This document shows positions 8,162 to 16,303 of a DNA stretch of 64,000 nucleotides, one piece after another. This DNA is from Phormidium tenue FACHB-1052 (lineage in GTDB: Bacteria > Cyanobacteriota > Cyanobacteriia > Phormidesmidales > Phormidesmidaceae). Location: contig NZ_JACJQN010000020.1 of assembly GCF_014696675.1 (NCBI RefSeq), positions 1 through 64,000 on the forward strand, read 5' to 3'. The translations under genes and the position numbers were made by a program. The notes under the pieces are model-generated. The model saw only the letters and a program-made list of their open reading frames with translations, ran no database searches and was not told the DNA's origin. Within the stretch, counting starts at the first letter, position 1. Each line of letters starts with the position of its first letter.

Positions 8162-8905
8162 TCAGATTTTGTTTGAACACTTTTCTGGCGATAAATGCAG
8201 CCTGAAAAAGTTCATTAAGGTCTGCCAGGCGTGGTCGGCGGCGGCAGGATGGTAGGATTCGCGCTCGTGGCAAAAAAATCCGTGGTTAGCGTCTGGATAC
8301 ACTTGCACAGTGTAGGTTTTGCCGAGCTGCTGGAACCGAGTCTCGATTTGCTGCACGCGATCGCTCCCAATAAACGGATCTTGACCGCCAAAAAACAGCA
8401 GCATTGGCACAGTAATATCCTGCACCGCTTCGATCCATTCATCCAGCACCATGCCGTAGAAGGGCGCAGCGGCGGCAATCTCGGCTGAAAAGCGGCAGGC
8501 GGCGAGAAAGCTCAGCCCTCCCCCCAGGCAAAATCCGGTGACGCCAATGCGATCGGTGTCGGGGCGGGCTTTGAGGTATGCGATCGCGGCTTTGAGATCG
8601 TTCTCAATCGGCGGGCCAAAATCGAGCTGCCACATCAACGCCATGGCGGCGTCAACCTGGTCGTAGCTAAAGGTATGGTTGGTCGGTTCGCGATAATACA
8701 AATCTGGGGCCAACACTACATAGCCCTCCTGCGCTATCCGGGTCGCCACGTCGCGAATGTAGCTGGTTAAGCCAAAGGCTTCCATCAGCAGCAACACAGC
8801 GGGGAAACGGCCCGATCGCGCGGGTTTGCACAAAAAGGCGGGCATTTGGCCGTCGGGGGTGGCCACGGTGACGTCAGCCTGTTCAAGTGCTTGTTCGACC
8901 GGCAT
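8162..8905 (-). CDS. Dienelactone hydrolase family protein
   Basis: A cytoplasmic alpha/beta hydrolase of the dienelactone hydrolase family (247 aa from ATG at 8905). The nucleophile elbow is GVTGFCLGGG with a Cys nucleophile, as in true dienelactone hydrolases. The acid is in FFGGQDPFI and the base in YPDANHGFFC, completing a Cys-Asp-His triad. The early motif LLLMEAFGLTSYIRDVA is also typical. The frame continues upstream to TTG at 8953, but ATG at 8905 (MPVEQALEQADV) fits the family N-terminus. It lies just downstream of an AraC regulator on the same strand. The natural substrate is unknown; family members cleave dienelactones from chlorocatechol breakdown and related esters. Confidence 0.9.
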   Translation of the reverse strand: MPVEQALEQADVTVATPDGQMPAFLCKPARSGRFPAVLLLMEAFGLTSYIRDVATRIAQEGYVVLAPDLYYREPTNHTFSYDQVDAAMALMWQLDFGPPIENDLKAAIAYLKARPDTDRIGVTGFCLGGGLSFLAACRFSAEIAAAAPFYGMVLDEWIEAVQDITVPMLLFFGGQDPFIGSDRVQQIETRFQQLGKTYTVQVYPDANHGFFCHERESYHPAAADHAWQTLMNFFRLHLSPEKCSNKI

Positions 8906-8999
8906 GGTAGGTTCTCTAGAGACTGCTATGGGCCAGCTTAGACAGGAGGCCAACCCAGGCTCTAGAACAAAGCGGTGAACCTTTAGGAGATTTTTGCGA

Positions 9000-9911
9000 T
9001 CACGATTGGCGAAACTGGGTGGGGGTGGCCCCGGTTAGGCGTTTGAACCAGCGAGTGAGATGGCTTTGATCGCAGAAGCCAACTTTGGCAGCAATCTCGG
9101 CTAGGCCCAGGGGGCTGTGGCGAAGCCAAAACTGGGCGCGCTCAACCCGGCGTTGCAGAATGTATTGGTGGGGAGTAACGCCCTCGCTGTGCTTGAACAG
9201 GCGGGCAAAGTAGGCCGGGCTCAGGCGGGCGATCGCAGCTAGCTCCACTAGCGTCAGCTCTTGATGCAGGTGGGCGTCAATATAGGCTTTAACCTGTTGG
9301 CGCTGGGTCTGAGATAGGCCCCCGGCAACGCTGACCAGTCTAGGCTGGGTGGTGCAGTAGTGGCGCAGCAGATGAATGGCTAAGGCCGTTTTTAGGCTAT
9401 CCACCAGCAGCGGGCTGCCGAGGCCACCCAGCTCGGCCTCAGTTTTTAGCGTGGAGAGTACTGTGCTCACCAACCGATCGTCGGCCTCCATAAACTGCGG
9501 CCTTAGCTCAATGCGATCGGCCTGCACCCAATCTTGCCCCATCTGCTTCAGCAGGTCGGGCTCTAGCGCCAGCACCATGAACTGCGCGGCATTATCCCAG
9601 CTACAGCGGTGAGTGATGCCGGCTGGGATAATCGCTATGCCGCCCGCTGTGCGATCTTCTCGGTGGCGCTTGCCGTCTAGCCAGCGGTAGCCCGTGGGCA
9701 TCTGTTTTGAAGGATCAGGAAAACCCAGGGCGATCGCGTGCAGGGTGTGTTGATGGTCGGCGGTGCAAAACTTCGGCTGCTGATACAGCTCTAGGTGAAT
9801 GCCGTCCCAGCCAGAGCTGGTTAAGACCGCCGATTGGGGCAGCAATCCTTCCGCTGGATTTGCCTCCCGATGGTCAAGCACGATAGTTTGATCCATGGGC
9901 AGTATGCTCAA
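9000..9911 (-). CDS. AraC-family transcriptional regulator
   Basis: A 303-residue AraC-type regulator. Two helix-turn-helix units occupy the C-terminus: LVELAAIARLSPAYFARLF and LAEIAAKVGFCDQSHLTRWF, followed by GATPTQFRQ. The N-terminal 190 residues form a variable sensing domain containing HALHAIALGF-like and GIAIIPAGITHRCSWD stretches, the latter cupin-like. The frame opens with TTG at 9911; ATG at 9896 (MDQTIVLDH) is an alternative. It is upstream of and co-oriented with the dienelactone hydrolase (94 bases away) and may regulate it. Its inducer is unknown. Confidence 0.92.
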   Translation of the reverse strand: MSILPMDQTIVLDHREANPAEGLLPQSAVLTSSGWDGIHLELYQQPKFCTADHQHTLHAIALGFPDPSKQMPTGYRWLDGKRHREDRTAGGIAIIPAGITHRCSWDNAAQFMVLALEPDLLKQMGQDWVQADRIELRPQFMEADDRLVSTVLSTLKTEAELGGLGSPLLVDSLKTALAIHLLRHYCTTQPRLVSVAGGLSQTQRQQVKAYIDAHLHQELTLVELAAIARLSPAYFARLFKHSEGVTPHQYILQRRVERAQFWLRHSPLGLAEIAAKVGFCDQSHLTRWFKRLTGATPTQFRQS

Positions 9912-10117
9912 TTAGAAAGATTTAGAAATCAGATCTGCACCTGCTTGTTGTGAAACCACGTCATCTTCCTTTTCCTAATCGATTTCCTCAGTTTTGCTAT
10001 TGGTTCTAGTACCATTCGGTGTATCAGCACCAACCAGACTTGCGATGGCGATCGCGCCTAATGCTAGCAGTTTTGGTTTCGGCCATAGAGTTCACTAGAG
10101 GGCATAGTGCTGTAACT

Positions 10118-12388
10118 TTACCGGGTGCCTTTGCGTGAGCTGGAGTAGGTGAGCAAGCGATCTTCAAGCTCGGCCCAGGCTTGTTTAGGTATGCGAATGG
10201 CGGCAGCTTTACACCGCAGTAAAAGCTCTGTGGCGTAGAGGTAACTTTGTAGTGCCTCAGCTTCTTTTCGATCAGATATCAGGTCTTCTCGGCTCAAGCA
10301 TAAAGCATCTAGCCATAAAGTTTCTAGCTCATTAGCCCAGTTTTGCCAGGAACTACCTGGTGCATCTTGGGCAGGTACGGTTCTAGCCATGCGCTCAAGC
10401 TGATTTGGCAGTTCTGAAAATTTAGGATTGCTAAGTATTGCGGCAAAACAACTGTTGATGGCGATGGCGCTGGCAAGGGCTCTGTCAATAGCGAGGGCGA
10501 TGTCGGTGGTGATGCTGCTGTCGCTGTCAATGGCAAGAATGCTAGCGATGCTGTTGGCGAGGGCGATGGCAGTCGCTCTGTCGATAGCTCTGTCGATAGC
10601 GATGGCGATAGCACTGTCGCTGTCGGTGGCAAGGGCGATGGCGAGGACTCTGTCGTTATTGAGGGCGCTGGCGAGGGTGCTGGCTCTGTCAATAGCGAGG
10701 ACTCTATCGCTGTCGCTGTTGCTAGCGAGGGCTCTGGCTCTGTCGATGGCAATGGCGCTGGTGATGCTGCTAGCGAGGGCGATGGCAGTCGCTCGTTTAG
10801 CAATTGGGTTAAATTGTTCTCTTGAATCTGTAGTGCTGGTTTTAGCCCATCGAATTAACGAGATCAGCTTTGGATACATCTCAATATAGGTATGAGCTGT
10901 TGCTTCTATAGCCGTCAAGAACTCAATGGCTTTATTGCCCATGAGCCCCGCTACTAGCAAAAACACCTCTCGCCAGCGCTTATCAGTCAGGTGGTGGGCA
11001 ATCAGCTCAGCCTCTAACCCCTCTTCTTTAATGTGAAAAGCAGTGAGATATTCTTGCAGCGTTAGGTGTGAGAACGAGTAGATATTGGTGGCCCGCTCAA
11101 CCAAAATGCCCTGCTGGCGCTCAATTGCCCGTAGCACAGCGGCTCCATCTAGATGCTTAGGGGCATCTAGGGTATCGGCCAAAAACTCGCCAATACGCCA
11201 AGTAATGTCGTCTTTTAGAAAGAAAAGCTGGTCTTGCTCAAAGCTTTCGTAGGCAATCTGAGCCAGCAGCACCTTTTCTAAGCCTGGGTGAAAGCCTTCG
11301 TAAATGGGATCGTGCTCTAGGCGCTTTTGGGCCGACCACTCAGACAGCAAAATGTCGAGGGCTTGGCCGTAGAGGGTGCTGCGCTGAGTCGGCAATATTT
11401 GCTGCCGATCATATATCAAACACAAAAAGGTCAGCAGTAGCGGGGTTTGGGCCAGCTCTTTAGTAGCTTTGTTTTCATCTTTTTGCAGCAGATCCCAATA
11501 TTTGTCGACAGTACCACTCTCCAGGTCAAGATCTGAGCGAAACCAGCGGCGAATAAACTGCTCAATTTGCTCATCGTCAAATTCGGCCAAGGTGACATCA
11601 GTAAAGCGTTTAAAGAAGGTGCCGTGGCTACCGCGATAGGCGGCAGTGCGGCAAGAGGCTACAAAGGCATTGGTGCTATGGGCATCAACAAATTTCTCGA
11701 TGTGCTCAACCACCCGGTTGAGGTTTTGGGTGGGCACTTCGTCTAGCCCATCGAGCAGCACCAGCAGTTTGCCTTGGGCCAGCGAAGCTTCGGTAAAGGC
11801 CTCTGCCTCCGGAAAGCCGCAGGTGGCAAACTCAGCGGCAATCTTTTGCTTGAGGTCAATGGTTTCATCCCGCAATTCCTTTAGCTCAATGAGCACTGGA
11901 ATGCAGCCTCGCTGAATTTGCCCATTCCTGCGTAGCGCTTCTAGGCCAATCTTTCGCAAAAAGGTCGATTTGCCAATGCCGGGGCCACCCAGCACCATCA
12001 GGTATTGCTCAGCGTTAGCAACTTGAATGCCGTCTTGGCGTGGAGATTCGCTAGACCCAAAGCTACGCCTGCCTTTGGCACGGTAGGTAGCTTCTAAGTC
12101 ATCAACTGCGGCAAAGTATTGAATGCTTTCGTCGTCTAGCAGTTTGACAGCGGTGTAGATGTCTTCTAAGGGTAGGGGCTCTTTCATTAGCCCCGGCATG
12201 ACCTTGACCTGACAGTGGCGCTGGTCGTAGCGCTGCACGTAGTTTTGCGCGGCTTCAAGGGCTTTTTGCTTGGCCTGGGTTTCGTTATAGGCTCCTTTGA
12301 TCTGGCCAGCCACAGCTCCACCAGCTTTGAAGGTGGTCTCTAGCACCGTTACGGCAATTCCACCGATCGCACTTTCGAGCAATGCCAT
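10118..12388 (-). CDS. NACHT-domain STAND NTPase with C-terminal 18-residue repeats
   Basis: A 756-residue STAND-type NTPase. The N-terminus has a hydrophobic helix (MALLESAIGGIAVTVLETTF) and then RYDQRHCQVKVMPGLMKEPL, a linker style common before NACHT domains in cyanobacteria. Walker A is LGGPGIGKSTF near residue 134 and Walker B is LLVLLDGLDEV near 207. FSHLTLQEYLTAFHI near 450 is the winged-helix/NACHT-end signature. Residues about 530-645 are an A/I/D/R/S-rich array of about 18-residue units (AIDRARALASNSDSDRVL and relatives). The last 110 residues are helical and non-repetitive. NACHT proteins in bacteria include antiphage sensors. The N-terminus has no recognised nuclease or TIR effector. 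It lies alone, with dispersed repeats upstream. Function as a conflict sensor is inference. Confidence 0.9.
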   Translation of the reverse strand: MALLESAIGGIAVTVLETTFKAGGAVAGQIKGAYNETQAKQKALEAAQNYVQRYDQRHCQVKVMPGLMKEPLPLEDIYTAVKLLDDESIQYFAAVDDLEATYRAKGRRSFGSSESPRQDGIQVANAEQYLMVLGGPGIGKSTFLRKIGLEALRRNGQIQRGCIPVLIELKELRDETIDLKQKIAAEFATCGFPEAEAFTEASLAQGKLLVLLDGLDEVPTQNLNRVVEHIEKFVDAHSTNAFVASCRTAAYRGSHGTFFKRFTDVTLAEFDDEQIEQFIRRWFRSDLDLESGTVDKYWDLLQKDENKATKELAQTPLLLTFLCLIYDRQQILPTQRSTLYGQALDILLSEWSAQKRLEHDPIYEGFHPGLEKVLLAQIAYESFEQDQLFFLKDDITWRIGEFLADTLDAPKHLDGAAVLRAIERQQGILVERATNIYSFSHLTLQEYLTAFHIKEEGLEAELIAHHLTDKRWREVFLLVAGLMGNKAIEFLTAIEATAHTYIEMYPKLISLIRWAKTSTTDSREQFNPIAKRATAIALASSITSAIAIDRARALASNSDSDRVLAIDRASTLASALNNDRVLAIALATDSDSAIAIAIDRAIDRATAIALANSIASILAIDSDSSITTDIALAIDRALASAIAINSCFAAILSNPKFSELPNQLERMARTVPAQDAPGSSWQNWANELETLWLDALCLSREDLISDRKEAEALQSYLYATELLLRCKAAAIRIPKQAWAELEDRLLTYSSSRKGTR
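10481..10750 (-). repeat. 54-nt tandem repeat (five units) inside the NACHT gene
   Basis: On the minus strand, five consecutive 54-base units (10750-10697, 10696-10643, 10642-10589, 10588-10535, 10534-10481) each encode 18 residues starting AI. Units one and two agree at about two thirds of positions; later units have drifted. A finer 6-base rhythm encodes alternating dipeptides (AI, DR, AL, DS, AS). Weaker partial units extend to about 10800 and 10450. The rhythm leaves extra stop-free frames open on both strands; these are by-products. Confidence 0.8.
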
Positions 12389-12902
12389 GCTTGCTTACCT
12401 TATTTACCACGCTAACTATGCCAAGACCTTTTGCCTATAGCTGCCCAAACTCAAGCTAGACTTGCTCAGCATTAAAGCATTGCAGCACAAGCTTATATCT
12501 AAGCAACTCAACTATAAACGCGAATTATCAATGCTCAAAGGTTTTCAGCGATGCTTTATAGCTTTGCAGCAAACGTATAAGCGGCTGCAATCTGTGTTCT
12601 CTGCGATCTAGCGTTGCTTCATGCCTCTGCAACAAAGGTATAAGCGATCGCAATCCATGTTTGTTGCCGAGCTGCAAAGGCTTTTACCCGAGCAGCCTAC
12701 CCTCTAGCTTGGCTTCGCCTACGCCTCTGCAAGAGGGCATTTTTGGCCGTAAAGCTACTGAAATCAATGGTGACAATTTTGTAGAAAAAAATACTGAAAT
12801 TTCCACATTCTCACGGTGATAGCTGCCTGTTTCTAATGAATACCTTGGAAGAGTTGGCGGCCATACCAACACTATTCATCAGCTACCTAAGGGGGTATCA
12901 CC
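12389..12902. other. Divergent intergenic region with three degenerate repeats
   Basis: The 514-base interval between the NACHT gene and the small gene at 12903 holds no supported gene. It contains two similar units, at about 12562-12598 (TTGCAGCAAACGTATAAGCG) and 12625-12661 (CTGCAACAAAGGTATAAGCG), 63 bases apart. A weaker third copy starts at 12478 (TTGCAGCACAAGCTTATA). They could be regulatory sites or remains of a small repeat element. Confidence 0.5.
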
Positions 12903-13259
12903 ATGGCACGCAAAAAGCGTAGTTCTCAAGTAGTCGTAAAAGCCGAACGGCGGGCAGCTAGCATGGCTGCGATCGCATCCGATCTCAACCTGGGCCACGG
13001 CATGTCGGTGCAGGAGTTTAACAACAGTATTGAGCGGGTGCGCGAAAGAATTGCCACCTACAACCGCCTGCTCTCTAACGTAGACCAGGTCTACAACGAC
13101 ATGCTGCTCGAAGAAGCCGCCCTCTCAGAACTGACCGAGCGCATGCTGGCGGCGGTGGCTGCTAGGTATGGTCGCCGCAGCCCCGAATATGAAATGGCCG
13201 GTGGCTCTCGCCGCAGCACCCAGCGGCGGGTGCTCTCGGCTACCTCGTTAGTAGAGTAA
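12903..13259 (+). CDS. Conserved hypothetical coiled-coil protein
   Basis: A 118-residue basic protein starting MARKKRSSQVVV. The middle (about residues 35-85) is a charged helix likely to form a coiled coil (FNNSIERVRERIATYNRLL, then LEEAALSELTERML). It ends in RYGRRSPEYEMAGGSRRSTQ, a tail I have seen in unnamed cyanobacterial proteins. No signal peptide or membrane segment. ATG at 12903 follows AAGGGGG at about 12889-12894. It is divergent from the NACHT gene and 268 bases upstream of a second small gene. The gene is conserved in style but I cannot name a function; a link to the NACHT gene is only positional. Confidence 0.72.
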   Translation: MARKKRSSQVVVKAERRAASMAAIASDLNLGHGMSVQEFNNSIERVRERIATYNRLLSNVDQVYNDMLLEEAALSELTERMLAAVAARYGRRSPEYEMAGGSRRSTQRRVLSATSLVE

Positions 13260-13527
13260 ATTGCAATCTATCAAATATTACTTGCGTCCAATTTACGGGT
13301 GGGGTAATGTGTGGAGCTAAGGTTGTCTGCGGGCAGCCTGGCTTCCCAAAAATTTGGTCAAGCGCCACTGGAAGGTGTGGGGACACCAACCAGCGGCTAA
13401 CCTCGTCGACAGTAGCACCTGTCTCGGAGGCTAAGGTGATTTTACCTGGCCGTCTCGAACTGCAACATGTCTGGGGCGGCCAAGTTTTTGGGATTCCTTA
13501 CCCATCACAAAAAAGGAATCCCTGAAT

Positions 13528-13812
13528 ATGTTGTGTTTGCCATATCTGGTGTCGTCTGCCCAAAAGCGGGAGGCGACCAATCCGCTGCTGCTAGCAAACC
13601 CAAACGAGCAGCCAGGGCGCGAGCGATTGCGCCATCTGGTGATCGGCTCACCGGGCGGGGTGCGAGCCACCATCCACCAACTGCACGTGCTGAACTATGC
13701 CGACCAAATGACCTGGAGCCAGCTCATCACCATCCCCCCCTCAGGAATTTTGATTACCCCAGCCCAGGGCGAAGTGTTTAGCTACCTAGTGCGCTACCGC
13801 CAGCTCAGCTAA
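13528..13812 (+). CDS. Conserved hypothetical protein, cyanobacterial
   Basis: A 94-residue protein whose central part reads RLRHLVIGSPGGVRATIHQL, HVLNYADQMTWSQLI and ILITPAQGEVFSYLVRY. This pattern belongs to a short protein family common in cyanobacteria with no assigned role. ATG at 13528 follows AAGGA (13513-13517) at good spacing. The first 30 residues are less family-like, so translation could begin later (TTG at 13624 or nearby). The interval 13260-13527 before it holds no convincing gene. An 81-base palindromic repeat follows 11 bases after the stop and may end its transcript. Confidence 0.6.
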   Translation: MLCLPYLVSSAQKREATNPLLLANPNEQPGRERLRHLVIGSPGGVRATIHQLHVLNYADQMTWSQLITIPPSGILITPAQGEVFSYLVRYRQLS

Positions 13813-13823
13813 CCGCCGCAGAG

Positions 13824-13904
13824 TGTAGGTTGGGTTGAACGAAGTGAAAACCCAACTCCGTCAAGGATCTGTTGGGTTTCGCCGAGCCTCAACACCAACC
13901 TACA
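13824..13904. repeat. 81-bp palindromic dispersed repeat, copy 1
   Basis: Begins TGTAGGTTGGGTTGAACGAA and ends CACCAACCTACA, with an internal AAAACCCAAC...GTTGGGTTT pairing. Copy 2 at 14617-14697 has the same length, ends and layout. The two bracket the Uma2 gene. Such TAGGTTGGGTT palindromes are a known repeat style in cyanobacteria. Confidence 0.75.
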
Positions 13905-13989
13905 AATTAAGCTAAACGCGCTAGTACCCAGTGGCTAACCAGCCTATAAATCCTTTGAAATCCACTACATCTGGAGTGCAGTGGCGGGG

Positions 13990-14586
13990 TTAGTCGGCAG
14001 TTGGCAGCTCAAGACCTGACGGGTCAGCTAGCTCAACATCTTCATAGAGCTGTTCGATGGGGAACTGCAAGTCAACGCTGCTGAGCTGAATCGTCTCCCC
14101 CTCGGCGTAGGGCGTTAGCTCCCATTTGCCGCGCTCATTGAGGCGAAAAATCTCAACCGTGATGCGATCGCTGCTGATCAGCACGTATTCTTGCAAGCTT
14201 TCCAGACAGCGATATTGGGCAAACTTGCCGCCCCGGTCGTAGGCCTCTGTGCTCGGAGAAAGCACCTCTGCAACCAGGCAGGGATAGCGACAAAACTTAA
14301 TCGAGCCACGGTCTCGGCTGTCGCAGGTAACGCTGCCATCGGCGAAGAAAAACGGGCCACTCTCAGTAATGCCAAGCTTGGCATCAGAGCCCAATACTCG
14401 ACAGCCTTTTCCCCTGAGGTGATTTTTAAGCAGCGTCGTCAGGTTTACCGCAATTTCGCTATGGGGCAGCGTGCCCCCTACCATGGCATAAACTTCGCCG
14501 TCGATGTACTCATAGCGCAGCCCTTGCAGAGGCTCCCAATCTAAATAGTCTTGGGGACTTAGATGTTGCGGAATGCTAGAAACCAT
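13990..14586 (-). CDS. Uma2 family endonuclease (DUF820)
   Basis: A 198-residue member of the Uma2/DUF820 family, which has a PD-(D/E)XK nuclease fold and is highly amplified in cyanobacteria. The start MVSSIPQHLSPQDYLDWEP and the motif RYEYIDGEVYAMVGGTLPHS are diagnostic. FFADGSVTCDSRD carries the metal-binding acidic residues (often P-D-V/I in relatives, A-D-G here). LVAEVLSPSTEAYDRGGKF supplies the E-x-lys region. ATG at 14586 is preferred; the frame stays open upstream to GTG-like codons near 14778 only because it runs through repeat copy 2. The biological role of the family is uncertain; several copies are linked to mobile DNA. Confidence 0.9.
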   Translation of the reverse strand: MVSSIPQHLSPQDYLDWEPLQGLRYEYIDGEVYAMVGGTLPHSEIAVNLTTLLKNHLRGKGCRVLGSDAKLGITESGPFFFADGSVTCDSRDRGSIKFCRYPCLVAEVLSPSTEAYDRGGKFAQYRCLESLQEYVLISSDRITVEIFRLNERGKWELTPYAEGETIQLSSVDLQFPIEQLYEDVELADPSGLELPTAD

Positions 14587-14616
14587 GATCACACCGCTCG
14601 ACTCGATGACTAAGAG

Positions 14617-14697
14617 TGTAAGTTGGGCAGAACGAAGTAGAAACCCAACGCCAGACCGAGCTTTATTGGGTTTTGTTAGCGCGCCACCCAACCTACA
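14617..14697. repeat. 81-bp palindromic dispersed repeat, copy 2
   Basis: Begins TGTAAGTTGGGCAGAACGAA and ends CACCCAACCTACA, with AGAAACCCAAC pairing to ATTGGGTTT inside. Same length and plan as the copy at 13824-13904. It lies in the leader of the Uma2 gene. Confidence 0.75.
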
Positions 14698-14733
14698 ACA
14701 GTGGCGACTGCGATCGCGAACCACCTCCCCTAG

Positions 14734-14773
14734 GAGAGAACCCAACCAATCCTTGATTCTGTTGGGTTCTCTC
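14734..14773. terminator. 13-bp hairpin downstream of YCII gene and upstream of Uma2
   Basis: Arms at 14734-14746 (GAGAGAACCCAAC) and 14761-14773 are exact complements around a 14-base loop. It lies 17 bases beyond the YCII gene stop on the minus strand and could end that transcript. It shares the CCCAAC core with the flanking 81-bp repeats and may be a relative of them. Confidence 0.55.
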
Positions 14774-14790
14774 TGCATTGTGGAATGAGG

Positions 14791-15207
14791 CTATTTTCCT
14801 TTTTCTAACTCAGCTCGTATGCGGTCTTCCTGTTCCCGCAGCTCCGGGGTCAAGGCCTCGCCAAAATCATCTGCCTCAAAGATCGGTCGAATCTCGATTT
14901 CGTCGTCCTGAAAAGGGCTGCGCTTAACCCAATCAATCGCTTCAGCCATCGACTGCACTTGCCAGATCCAAAACCCGGCGAGCAGTTCTTTGGTCTCGGT
15001 GAATGGGCCATCGGTGACGGTGCGAGCTTTGCCCGAGCATGCCACCCTCACCCCCTTTGAACTGGGATGTAGCCCCTCGCCCGCCAACATCACGCCCGCA
15101 TTAGCCAGTTCTTCATTAAACTGCCCCATTTCAGCCAAAAGTGCTTCGCTGGGCATTACCCCCGCCTCCGAATCGGAAGAGGCTTTGACTAAAACCATAA
15201 CTCTCAT
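14791..15207 (-). CDS. YCII-related (DGPF domain) protein
   Basis: A 138-residue cytoplasmic protein with the YCII/DGPF fold. MRVMVLVKASSDSEAG opens the domain. TVTDGPFTETKELLAGFWI contains the DGPF signature that names the family, and IEIRPIFEADDFG closes it. ATG at 15207 is well supported by AGGAGA just upstream; the longer frame to 15267 lacks a ribosome site. Family members are small ferredoxin-like-fold proteins, often next to ECF sigma factors, but none is present here. Biochemical role unknown. Confidence 0.88.
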   Translation of the reverse strand: MRVMVLVKASSDSEAGVMPSEALLAEMGQFNEELANAGVMLAGEGLHPSSKGVRVACSGKARTVTDGPFTETKELLAGFWIWQVQSMAEAIDWVKRSPFQDDEIEIRPIFEADDFGEALTPELREQEDRIRAELEKGK

Positions 15208-15590
15208 GGTGAATCTCCTAATTAGTTGGTGTTTAGCTCTGAGATTTGAAAAAAAGCGGGTGCTCAAATTCTCCCCATCAGGAAGACGGGGTTGGGGAAT
15301 GTAGCTTGCTTCCCACAGGGTGGGCTAAGGCTCAATGCGGTTCTAAAAGTGGAATGCACCCAGGCCTCAACCCTCAATCCTGTTTCTGTGAAGTAGTCGA
15401 ACCGAGAGACGGCAGATCGACAGGGTGGCAATATTTTTTCAAAACACCAGACTGAGTTTGTTGAGTTCTGCTAATGCGCCACTCAATTAATACAACTAAT
15501 CCAACGACTCAAAGCCCCTCTCCCAAGCCTGGGAGAGGGGTTTGGGGTGAGGGCACCGTTTTCGATCTATCCAAAACTAAACCGCAGAGA
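15208..15590. other. Intergenic region with one REP-like hairpin
   Basis: No supported gene. The notable element is a hairpin at 15515-15540 (CCCCTCTCCCA, loop agcc, complement) followed by TTTGGGGTGAGGGC, a common cyanobacterial REP-like sequence. It may terminate transcription of the neighbouring minus-strand genes. Confidence 0.6.
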
Positions 15591-16256
15591 TTACGATCGG
15601 GTTTGCTCGGTTTGATCGCGAATTAGAGCACTCCAGTTGTCATCGTTCATAGCAGCAGCCAGGTCTGTTTTAGGGTCAGCAGCCTGGGCGGCATCCTGCT
15701 CTTTCGCCAACGAGCCATCGGCCATGGCGCGACGAAGCTTGAGCTTTTTGGCTTCGTAGGCTTCCCGTTCAGCGGCAGACATGGCCTGGGTGACGGCTTT
15801 GCCCACGGTGCCATCCCAAGTGCCATCGACATTGCCGGGTGGGGGGCTGGGCAAAGCCGCAATCCATTCATCCCGCAGGGCCGCCATCACCTCTCGGTTG
15901 GGGAAGCTAAAGGGTTCCACCGTGACCAGGGCACAGACTGACTCCCCTTTTTCGAGCCGATGGCTGCGCAGGGAGAGAGAGACATTGCGAGAGATGCCGA
16001 TGAACTGGGTCTGCCCCTCGCGATCATGCACAGCATAGACCCCAGTGACCTTAGCATCCTCGGTTTGCTCGCACCAGTCAGCGATCGCGAGGGGAGTATT
16101 GCCGGTCGAGGCCGTGGGTGGGGCGGCGGCTGTTTCAGCCGCATGTTCGTCGGCGGCGCTATACAAAAAGTCGTGGAGACTACGATGCTCGACGGGGACG
16201 TTCTGATGCTCGATCGCGTCTGGCGTATTTGGCGCGTCAGATTTTTCGGAGGTCAC
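15591..16256 (-). CDS. GIY-YIG nuclease-fold protein
   Basis: A 221-residue protein. The central region (about residues 70-110) reads TGVYAVHDREGQTQFIGISR, a GIY-YIG motif pair in the form GVY and FIG with the usual following arginine. A conserved leader IADWCEQ precedes it. The C-terminal third is a charged helix (SAAEREAYEAKKLKLRRAMADG) not found in classic nucleases. This layout matches a protein conserved in cyanobacteria and plastids. Whether it cuts DNA is unclear, because the catalytic glutamate of GIY-YIG enzymes is not obvious. GTG at 16256 has AAGG upstream. It follows the FAD monooxygenase by 47 bases and may be co-transcribed. Confidence 0.75.
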   Translation of the reverse strand: MTSEKSDAPNTPDAIEHQNVPVEHRSLHDFLYSAADEHAAETAAAPPTASTGNTPLAIADWCEQTEDAKVTGVYAVHDREGQTQFIGISRNVSLSLRSHRLEKGESVCALVTVEPFSFPNREVMAALRDEWIAALPSPPPGNVDGTWDGTVGKAVTQAMSAAEREAYEAKKLKLRRAMADGSLAKEQDAAQAADPKTDLAAAMNDDNWSALIRDQTEQTRS

Positions 16257-16303
16257 AGGCTTGCCTTCGTGGATAACTAGGCTTCATTATCGTCCCAATC
16301 ACC

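Noticed and set aside
10324-10889. Long open frames on both strands inside the NACHT repeat (159 and 153 codons)
   Set aside because: They arise because a six-base rhythm excludes stops in several frames; the minus-strand NACHT frame continues through the region with coherent domains on both sides.
13307-13525. 72-codon frame between two small genes
   Set aside because: Composition is not protein-like and it lacks a ribosome site; treated as intergenic.
14587-14778. N-terminal extension of the Uma2 frame
   Set aside because: The extension is encoded by the 81-bp repeat and hairpin; the family N-terminus begins at ATG 14586.
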